DNA of 64,000 nucleotides, taken from positions 48,100,594 to 48,164,593 of the forward strand of contig NC_092230.1 in NCBI RefSeq assembly GCF_036320965.1, written 5' to 3'. The position numbers and the translations under genes are program-made. Each line of letters begins with the position of its first letter. Position 1 is the first letter of the stretch. The DNA comes from Panulirus ornatus (Eukaryota > Arthropoda > Malacostraca > Decapoda > Palinuridae). Of this stretch, positions 59,992-64,000 are shown in pieces. The notes under the pieces were generated by a model, which saw nothing but the letters and a program-made list of their open reading frames with translations, had not been told where the DNA came from and searched no databases.

Positions 59992-62726
59992 GATTAATCC
60001 ATTTTTTCATCTCTTCCACTGGCAAAAACCACCTCCGAATGGTCCACTGGATCTGTTGCCGTGGAATACAAGGGGAGTTAAAGCTGTCAGGAATGTATAT
60101 ATATAAACAGAGCGAGGGATGAGGAGGACCTGCGGTGCCCATGTTCAGTATGGAGATCTCGCCGAAGTAAGAGCCGGCCTTGAGGGTTGCCAACATGGTC
60201 TTGCCGTTGTCAGCCACCACGTGCAGCTTGCCACGGTTCACGATGTACATCTCCTTGCCCACCTCTCCTGCCGGCAGGGGGGTGGGGGGTTAGTAGTGGT
60301 GGTAGTGGGGGGGGGTTAGTAGTGGTGGTAGTGGGGGGGTTAGTAGTGGTGGTAGTGGGGGGGGTTAGTAGTGGTGGTAGTGGGGGGGTTAGTAGTGGTG
60401 GTAGTGGGGGGGTTAGTAGTGGTGGTAGTGGGGGGGGTTAGTAGTGGTGGTAATGGGGGGGGATCAGTGGTGGTAGTGTGGTAGACATGTTGGCAGTGAT
60501 CATATTGGTGGAGTTTGGTACAGCATAATACAGTCAGCATGCTGTACTATACACTATATGGTACAGCATAATACAGTCAACATGCTGTACTATACAGTAT
60601 ATGGTACAGCATAATACAGTCAACATGCTGTACTATACACTATATGGTACAGCATAATACAGTCAACATGCTGTACTATACAGTATATGGTACAGCATAA
60701 TACAGTCAACATGCTGTACTATACACTATATGGTACAGCATAATACAGTCAGCATGCTGTACTATACACTATATGGTACAGCATAATACAGTCAACATGC
60801 TGTACTATACATTATATGGTACAGCATAATGCAGTCAACATGCTGTACTATACAGTATATGGTACAGCATAATACAGTCAACATGCTGTAATATACAGTA
60901 TATATCAATACATTTTCCTATCATATCTTTAGTTCTAACCCAACGTACAAATATCACAGTAATATTAACTTGTGTACATAGTTATGGTACAATATGCGTC
61001 ACATAGTTACGGTACAATATGCGTCACATAGTTATGGTACAATATGCGTCACATAGTTATGGTACAATATGCGTCATATAAAATATGGTACAATAATAAT
61101 GGTGTGAATAATACCTGTATAACAACGTCTGGGTCAACACGTATGGTACAAGGTCCAGGTCACATGACGTACGGTACAAGGTCCAGGTCACAAGACGTAT
61201 GGTACAGGGTCCAGTTCACAACACGTATGGTACAAGGTCCAGGTCACGAGACGTGCGGTACAAGGCCCAGGTCACAAGACGTATGGGACAACGTCCAGGT
61301 CACAAGACGTATGGTACAAGGCCCAGGTCACAAGACGCACGGTACAAGGTCCAGGTCACAAGACGTACGGTACAAGGTCCAGGTCACAAGACGTATGGTA
61401 CAAGGTCCAGGTCACAAGACGTATGGTACAAGGCCCAGGTCACAAGACGTACGGTACAAGGTCCAGGTCACAAGACGTATGGTACAAGGTCCAGGTCACA
61501 AGACGTATGGTACAAGGCCCAGGTCACAAGACGTACGGTACAAGGTCCAGGTCACAAGACGTACGGTACAAGGCCCAGGTCACAAGACGTATGGAACAAG
61601 GTCCAGGTTACAAGACGTACGGTACAAGGTCCAGGTCACAAGACGTGCGGTACAAGGCCCAGGTCACAAGACGTATGGTACAAGGTCCAGGTTACAAGAC
61701 GTATGGAACAAGGTCCAGGTCACAAGACGCATGGTACAAGGCCCAGGTCACAAGACGTACGGTACAAGGTCCAGGTCACAAGACGTACGGTACAAGGTCA
61801 AGGTCACAAGACGTATGGTACAAGGCCCAGGTCATAAGACGTACGGTACAAGGTCCAAGTCACAAGACGTATGGTACAAGGCCCAGGTCACAAGACGTAT
61901 GGTACAAGGTCCAGGTCACAAGACGCATAACACGTGCGGTACAAGGCCCAGGTCACAAGACGTATGGTACAAGGCCTAGGTCACAAGACATACGGTACAA
62001 GGTCCAGGTCACAAGACGTACGGTACAAGGTCCAGGTCACAAGACGTATGGTACAAGGCCCAGGTCATAAGACGTACGGTACAAGGTCCAGGTCACAAGA
62101 CGTACGGTACAAGGCCCAGGTCATAAGACGTATGGTACAAGGTCCAGGTCACAAGACGTATGGTACAAGGTCCAGGTCACAAGACGTATGGTACAAGGTC
62201 CAGGTCACAAGACGTATGGTACAAGGTCCAGGTCACAAGACGTATGGTACAAGGTCCAGGTCACAAGACGTATGGTACAAGGTCCAGGTCACAAGGCTTA
62301 TGAACAATACCAACCCTCCAGTAGGACACATGCTGAACATAACATAACATATTGAGGGCACTACCTTGCTACACACTCCCCCTTCCCCCCCCCCCCCCTT
62401 GTCTTAGTACAGCCCTCTACCCCGTGGTACAGCCCCCGGCCCCGTGGTACAGCCTTCAGCCCCATGGTGGAGCCTTCCACCCCGGAGCACAGCCCCCAGC
62501 GTGGAGCCCTCCACCCCGTAGTACAGCCCCCGGCCCCGTGGTGGAGCCCTGGGGCCCCCGTGGCAGGACCTACCTTTCCTACAGATGTAGTCACCGGGAG
62601 AGAAGAGGACGGGGCGCAGGTGGAGCACCAGCTCACACAGGAAGCCAGCCTCGGTGTTCTGGAAGATCTCCACCCGCTTGAGCGTGTCCAGGTGCACGTG
62701 GATCGCCATCTCCGCCTTCAGCTTAT
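40782..62726 (-). CDS. Cyclic nucleotide-gated channel (CNGL/CNGA-like), 3' part of gene, 7 exons
   Basis: CNG channels are tetrameric plasma-membrane cation channels opened by cytoplasmic cGMP or cAMP. Seven minus-strand exons (62574-62726, 60130-60267, 57541-57708, 52060-52207, 48212-48366, 41680-41961, 40782-41041) encode the end of the C-linker, the complete cyclic-nucleotide-binding domain, a Ser/Pro-rich tail and a coiled coil ending at TAG 40782-40784. The first five junctions match exactly in phase (1, 1, 1, 2, 1). The binding pocket has [10 protein letters not shown] and the RRTA pair (Arg plus Thr) that contacts cyclic nucleotide in CNG channels. Transmembrane, pore and C-linker start exons lie beyond the right edge. 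The long tail after the binding domain and the [15 protein letters not shown] to VPLEEMW stretch point to the arthropod CNG-like class rather than vertebrate rod/cone subunits. The introns are packed with minisatellites. Confidence 0.93.
41042..41679. other. CNG intron 6, no recognised feature
   Basis: No repeat array and no frame, in contrast to the other introns of the gene. Confidence 0.4.
41680..41961 (-). CDS. CNG channel exon: Ser/Thr/Pro-rich tail
   Basis: Acceptor CTTCCCGCCCGCAG. In the phase set by the previous exon it reads [57 protein letters not shown] and so on. The donor is uncertain. ATAT|GTATGG at 41680 leaves phase 1, which is what the last exon needs, but a stop (GTAGACTGA) lies just beyond, so an alternative short C-terminus ending near 41666 is possible if the intron is retained. 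Confidence 0.75.
41962..43627. other. CNG intron 5, left part
   Basis: Short (GT)n at 42728-42750. A plus-strand acceptor/donor-flanked 32-base segment at 42885-42916 was considered and not called. No gene otherwise. Confidence 0.4.
43628..43785. repeat. 25-bp minisatellite, about 6 copies
   Basis: The unit is TGTACAGTCTGGATGCACCA plus GGGGT or GGGGC. It lies inside a 186-codon plus-strand frame (43339-43899) that I regard as chance. Confidence 0.9.
43911..43976. repeat. (AC)n microsatellite
   Basis: About 32 AC units. Confidence 0.95.
44278..44440. repeat. 39-bp minisatellite, 4 copies
   Basis: The unit contains GACTGCAGACAGAGTAGGAG and TGTTGGCAGGTGGCAGTCT. It is 13 codons long and so open in several frames. 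Confidence 0.9.
44955..45140. repeat. ~57-bp tandem repeat, 3 copies
   Basis: The unit contains ACCATCATTACCACATCTTA and CACCATCCACCTGGCATGTG. Confidence 0.85.
45643..45884 (+). other. Unassigned coding-like fragment
   Basis: A plus-strand frame reads [40 protein letters not shown] and [20 protein letters not shown], with normal protein-like composition, before running into a minisatellite. It could be a transposase or retroelement scrap antisense to the CNG gene. No family was recognised. Confidence 0.25.
45885..46075. repeat. 22-bp minisatellite, about 8 copies
   Basis: The unit contains GTGTGAGAGGGCCGGGTGGG, with CCAGG and CCGGG variants. Confidence 0.9.
46168..46220. repeat. (GT)n microsatellite
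   Basis: About 25 GT units with one C interruption. Confidence 0.95.
46770..47112. repeat. 39/44-bp minisatellite, about 8 copies
   Basis: Units share CTCTACCAGTACACTTCCCT and CAGCGCCCCAT, followed by either GTTC or CATCTGTTC, so two unit lengths alternate. Confidence 0.9.
47305..48175. repeat. ~42-bp minisatellite, about 20 copies
   Basis: The unit contains TACACTCTACAGGACCTGGG, GAGAGGCTACAGGTCCGGG. Length varies by 1-3 bases in G runs. On the gene strand each unit contains TCTCCCCAG. Long plus-strand frames through it (such as 47432-48175) are artefacts of the repeat. Confidence 0.95.
48212..48366 (-). CDS. CNG channel exon: Ser-rich linker
   Basis: Acceptor CGTCCCCCGGCAG and donor TCCGCAG|GTGGGTAACG. 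With the split Arg codon from the previous exon it reads [40 protein letters not shown] and so on. RSRAHRSQT resembles a basophilic kinase site region (inference). It is GC-rich compared with its flanks. Confidence 0.88.
48445..49620. repeat. 23/30-bp minisatellite, about 45 units
   Basis: The short unit is CATGACCAAGATAACACTCC plus AGT. The long unit adds CATGACT before it and usually has ACATTCC instead of ACACTCC. Long and short units tend to alternate, giving a 53-bp higher-order period. It begins about 80 bases upstream of the acceptor of exon 48212-48366. Confidence 0.95.
49660..50500. repeat. ~34-bp tandem then CATAC-rich degenerate repeat
   Basis: 49690-49850 has about 4 copies built on TATCATACACTACACTGCAT then TATACACTATAC. 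The rest to about 50500 keeps CATAC/TATAC words without a clean period. Confidence 0.7.
50501..51714. other. CNG intron 4, no recognised feature
   Basis: No array or frame was recognised. 51180-51400 is less AT-rich and contains GATGACGTCATCATTG, a palindrome with a CRE-like TGACGTCA. Confidence 0.4.
51715..52059 (-). repeat. 30/31-bp minisatellite derived from an exon-intron junction
   Basis: About 11 units directly abut CNG exon 52060-52207. Read on the gene strand, each unit carries a copy of the exon's last bases (CTCCACCAGTCCCAG) followed by GTGAGATA, GTGATATA or GTCAGATA. The first of these is the real donor at 52059, so the array duplicates the exon end and its 5' splice site into the intron. 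Confidence 0.9.
52060..52207 (-). CDS. CNG channel exon: conserved post-CNBD motif
   Basis: Acceptor CCCCTGTTGCAG and donor CCCAG|GTGAGATAG. With the split Ala codon it reads [40 protein letters not shown] and [24 protein letters not shown] resembles a block I associate with arthropod CNG-like channels. Reading past the donor would give an in-frame TGA at once (AGG TGA). Confidence 0.9.
52208..52611. other. CNG intron 3, purine-rich left part
   Basis: 52215-52345 is G-rich simple sequence ending in (GA)n. A shadow frame on the plus strand is not called. Confidence 0.4.
52612..52798. repeat. ~30-37-bp G-rich minisatellite, about 6 copies
   Basis: The unit contains GCAGAGACCCACAGGCGGGG followed by a G run of variable length. 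Confidence 0.9.
52854..52921. repeat. (AT)n microsatellite
   Basis: About 34 AT units. Confidence 0.95.
53440..55075. repeat. 24-bp satellite array, about 68 copies
   Basis: The unit is built on GCAGTAACAACCCACAATCT plus AGGG. Main variants are CCTACAACTTAGGG and CCCACAATCTATGG. The CCTACAACTT form is frequent in the left half and the TATGG form is confined to the right end, a sign of regional expansion. It is the longest array in the window, within CNG intron 3. Confidence 0.95.
55076..55890. other. CNG intron 3, no recognised feature
   Basis: A 99-codon plus-strand frame (55159-55458) ends in a C run (55441-55454). It might be upstream sequence of the LINE at 55891 but is not recognisable. 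Confidence 0.35.
55891..57230 (+). mobile_element. Degenerate CR1/Rex1-like LINE, RT domain
   Basis: Plus-strand codons read [40 protein letters not shown] and [20 protein letters not shown], the opening RT blocks. A later frame has [10 protein letters not shown] (FSDD in place of FADD, near 56576-56605), then a CTSILCSD-like 3' part. Motif spacing is about right but at least three frame breaks are present. It is a different family from both the RTE-like and the Jockey-like copies, and is antisense to the CNG gene. Confidence 0.75.
57541..57708 (-). CDS. CNG channel exon: end of cyclic-nucleotide-binding domain
   Basis: Acceptor TTCCGCCACAG and donor GAGAAAG|GTTGGTTG. It reads [40 protein letters not shown] and [20 protein letters not shown] holds the Arg and Thr that bind the nucleotide phosphate and purine. 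The C helix ([17 protein letters not shown]) follows. Confidence 0.96.
57735..58150. repeat. ~23-24-bp minisatellite, about 17 copies
   Basis: The unit contains AGGCTGGTGATGGTGAGGGG, decaying to GGCTAGTGATAGTGAGGGG on the right. On the gene strand it is C-rich with CTCACCATCACC and sits about 35 bases upstream of the acceptor of exon 57541-57708. Confidence 0.92.
58205..58602. repeat. 42-bp minisatellite, about 9 copies
   Basis: The unit contains GGGATCACCCCGGGGGAGCC and AACCCTTGTGGTGTACC. Being 14 codons, it is open in four frames, none of which I regard as coding. Confidence 0.95.
58665..58892. repeat. 18-bp minisatellite, about 12 copies
   Basis: The unit is ACAGCTGGAGGGCTGGAC, with GGCTGAAC variants. 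Being six codons, it is open in several frames. Confidence 0.95.
58893..59640. other. CNG intron 2, G/C-run-rich unique DNA
   Basis: Runs of G (59169-59180) and C (59224-59236) and a purine-rich stretch (59283-59320). No exon is needed here by phase and none is called. Confidence 0.4.
59641..59830. repeat. (AC)n compound microsatellite
   Basis: Three AC blocks separated by ATACATACAGACACATC and related words, which are duplicated. Confidence 0.95.
59929..59991. repeat. (CT)n microsatellite
   Basis: About 31 CT units. On the gene strand this is GA and lies downstream of the donor of exon 60130-60267. Confidence 0.95.
60130..60267 (-). CDS. CNG channel exon: CNBD beta-roll
   Basis: Acceptor CTGCCGGCAG and donor ACCGCAG|GTCCTCCTC. 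It reads [35 protein letters not shown] and [12 protein letters not shown]. The phosphate-binding cassette begins with FGEISIL. It lacks the lysine-rich insertion some vertebrate subunits have before GNRRTA. Confidence 0.97.
60275..60470 (-). repeat. ~24-bp minisatellite of branch-point-like units, 7-8 copies
   Basis: On the gene strand each unit is ACTACCACCACTACTAAC followed by a run of C. Each carries a perfect TACTAAC (plus-strand GTTAGTA near 60289, 60315, 60339, 60364, 60388, 60412 and 60437). The unit nearest the exon puts the branch A about 22 bases from the acceptor AG of exon 60130-60267. Confidence 0.92.
60515..60905. repeat. 43-bp minisatellite with hairpin units, about 9 copies
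   Basis: Each unit has GTACAGCAT, a 12-base spacer (AATACAGTCAAC) and ATGCTGTAC, a perfect 9-base inverted repeat, then TATACACTATATG or TATACAGTATATG. Copies are nearly identical. Confidence 0.95.
60965..61085. repeat. 25-bp minisatellite, about 5 copies
   Basis: The unit contains CACATAGTTATGGTACAATA then TGCGT. Confidence 0.9.
61140..62300. repeat. 28-bp satellite array, about 41 copies
   Basis: The unit contains ACGTATGGTACAAGGTCCAG then GTCACAAG. Variants swap GTATGG/GTACGG and GGTCC/GGCCC. Because the unit lacks stops in every forward frame and 28 is one more than a multiple of 3, all three frames stay open for hundreds of codons. The long plus-strand frames here are therefore artefacts. 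Confidence 0.95.
62405..62560. repeat. Degenerate ~20-bp GC-rich tandem
   Basis: Repeated CCGTGGTACAGCCCCCGGCC, with TGGTGGAGCCCTCCACC variants. It ends about 14 bases from the donor of CNG exon 62574-62726. Confidence 0.75.
62574..62726 (-). CDS. CNG channel exon: end of C-linker and start of CNBD
   Basis: Acceptor GGTCACCCCAG and donor AGGAAAG|GTAGGTCC. It reads [40 protein letters not shown] and [12 protein letters not shown]. LxDKLKAExAIxVHLDTL and [10 protein letters not shown] are hallmark CNG channel sequences. The exon enters with two bases of the Asp codon, so an upstream exon must exist to the right, outside the window. Confidence 0.97.
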
Positions 62727-62929
62727 CTGGGGTGACCAGAAGGGGGGAAAGGGGGAACTCTTAATAAGGGGGTGGGGCAGCCCTCAGTGGGAGACTCCTT
62801 AATGGGTAGTTCTAGTGGTGATGGTGAGGTGGAACACGTCATGGGGAAGGTGAGGGTGAAGATCGAACCCCACCTGTGTTAACATTCCTCCACACACACA
62901 CACACACACACACACATACAGAAGAGCCT
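62727..62929. other. CNG intron, unique plus (AC)n
   Basis: Short (AC)n at 62890-62916. Nothing else was recognised. Confidence 0.4.
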
Positions 62930-63005
62930 CAGTGGTTCAGTGGTTAGTGTTCTCAGTCATGAGTCTCAGAGGCCCAAGTTTCAGTCTCAAGCGAGACAGA
63001 CGCCT
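62930..63005 (+). repeat. tRNA-like sequence, probably a SINE head
   Basis: AGTGGTTCAGTGGTTAG fits the tRNA A-box pattern. After about 35 bases, AAGTTTCAGTCTC is a decayed B-box (GGTTCRANYCC). A real tRNA would have better arms, so a tRNA-derived SINE or pseudo-tRNA is likelier. Confidence 0.4.
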
Positions 63006-63262
63006 CGACCGACCCAGCTGTTCATCCCCCACGTCCCATACATGTGTACCTGGGAGCACTGAGGAACATGTGTGAGGAGGGACCATAGTGTGTGTGGGCA
63101 GAGATGGGCATGTGTGAGGGGACAGCAGGCCCAACGCTGCTGTACAGAGGCGAGGCGTGGGCTACAGATGAGTAAATATGGCAGAGGGTGAGAGTGTGGG
63201 ACACGAAATGTTTGAGGACAATCTGTTGTGTGAGGAGGGTTGATCTAATAAGAAAATACAGG

Positions 63263-63347
<85 letters not shown>

Positions 63348-63740
63348 TAGTAAGATGAGTAAGGTTGAGAGAGCTAAAGAGAATATGGCTACATGGTATG
63401 GACATATGGAGAGGATGAGTGAGGAGAGGTTGACTGCGGGGATATACACGTCAGAAGTGGAGGGGACAAGTAGAAAGGTCAGAAGGATGGACAGAAAGAT
63501 GGTCTGAGTGTTTGGGACCTGATCATTCAGGAGGGTGTGAGACGTATGTGGGACAGAATGAACTGTGGATATATGGTATACATGGGATGACGTGCTATCA
63601 ATGGACTAACCCAGGGATATTAAGCGTCCGGGGTACTCCATGGAAAGGTCTGTGGGGGCCTCGTAGTGTATAGAGATGTGAGCGACTCAGGCCACTTCCA
63701 TCTGTCCCTGGCGCTACCTCGGTAAAGCTGGTGTACTGGC
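63006..63740 (+). mobile_element. Degenerate RTE-like LINE 3' fragment with inserted (GA)n
   Basis: Post-RT blocks are recognisable (CCCACGTCCCATACATGTGT, AGGCGAGGCGTGGGCTACAG), then (GA)n at 63266-63344. Next come CATGGTATGGACATATGGAG and AGGATGAGTGAGGAGAGGTT, corresponding to WYGHMERMSEERL, and the tail ending CCCTGGCGCTACCTCGGTAA at about 63705-63724. No intact frame. Confidence 0.7.
63266..63344. repeat. (GA)n microsatellite
   Basis: About 39 GA units, within the LINE fragment. Confidence 0.95.
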
Positions 63741-64000
63741 GGGAGTGTGACCTGGACGTGATGTTGTATATTGTGATAACAACTCCCAGGTTATCCTGTG
63801 GTTGTTGGTTGGCCTCACAACAGCCCATACTGGCGCTGCTGGTCGTTAACTTTGTAAAGTTTTAACCTTAGGTTTGTGTATTGCTGTCCTCGTACGCGTC
63901 TATTGCCCGTCCTTATCACTATTATCAGTGATAGTAACTGGTCTTTGGCCACGGATAGATATGCTTATACCGGCTGTCTGTGGGAGGCTCCGTCTTGCCT
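63741..64000. other. No recognised feature
   Basis: Unique sequence at the window edge, within the CNG intron. Confidence 0.4.

Noticed and set aside
61044..62347. Several long plus-strand ORFs (up to 311 codons)
   Set aside because: They are one 28-base unit without stops read in three frames. Translation is a 28-residue repeat and continues equally in every frame, so there is no coding signal.

Overview
This is a eukaryotic nuclear window with spliced genes, long introns, degenerate non-LTR retrotransposons, many microsatellites and a very high density of minisatellites. The protein matches and the repeat types suggest an arthropod, most likely a decapod crustacean; that is inference, since no search could be run. 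There is no prokaryotic operon, CRISPR array or phage.

Three protein-coding genes can be supported. (1) On the + strand, 2294-4820 holds two internal exons resembling CLUAP1/IFT38, an intraflagellar-transport protein. The rest of the gene lies outside the window or was not recognised. (2) On the - strand, 10840-21888 holds a complete TRAPPC5 (TRAPP vesicle-tethering subunit). It has four coding exons with matching splice phases and encodes 186 residues. Intron 1 is loaded with transposon debris: a Jockey-like LINE, a Tc1/mariner remnant and RTE-like LINE pieces. (3) On the - strand, 40782-62726 holds the 3' part of a cyclic nucleotide-gated (CNG) channel gene of the insect CNGL/CNGA type. Seven exons cover the end of the C-linker, the whole cyclic-nucleotide-binding domain, a proline/serine-rich tail and a C-terminal coiled coil. 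The transmembrane exons must lie beyond the right edge.

Layout: 1-9 kb is CLUAP1-like exons among LINE/SINE debris and a Penelope-like palindrome. 9-22 kb is TRAPPC5. 22-31 kb is non-coding flank with short tandem arrays and a 29-bp satellite. 31-34.5 kb is LINE fragments in opposed orientations joined by (AT)n. 34.5-40.7 kb is AT-rich intergenic DNA with degenerate tandem repeats. 40.8-62.7 kb is the CNG gene, whose introns carry about twenty unrelated minisatellites. 62.8-64 kb is a tRNA-like head, another LINE fragment and (GA)n.

I see no new gene system. The most distinctive signal is where some CNG minisatellites sit. One array is built from copies of an exon's 3' end plus its 5' splice site (51715-52070). 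Another repeats a perfect TACTAAC branch-point heptamer plus C-tract just upstream of a 3' splice site (60275-60470). Both could affect splicing of the channel.
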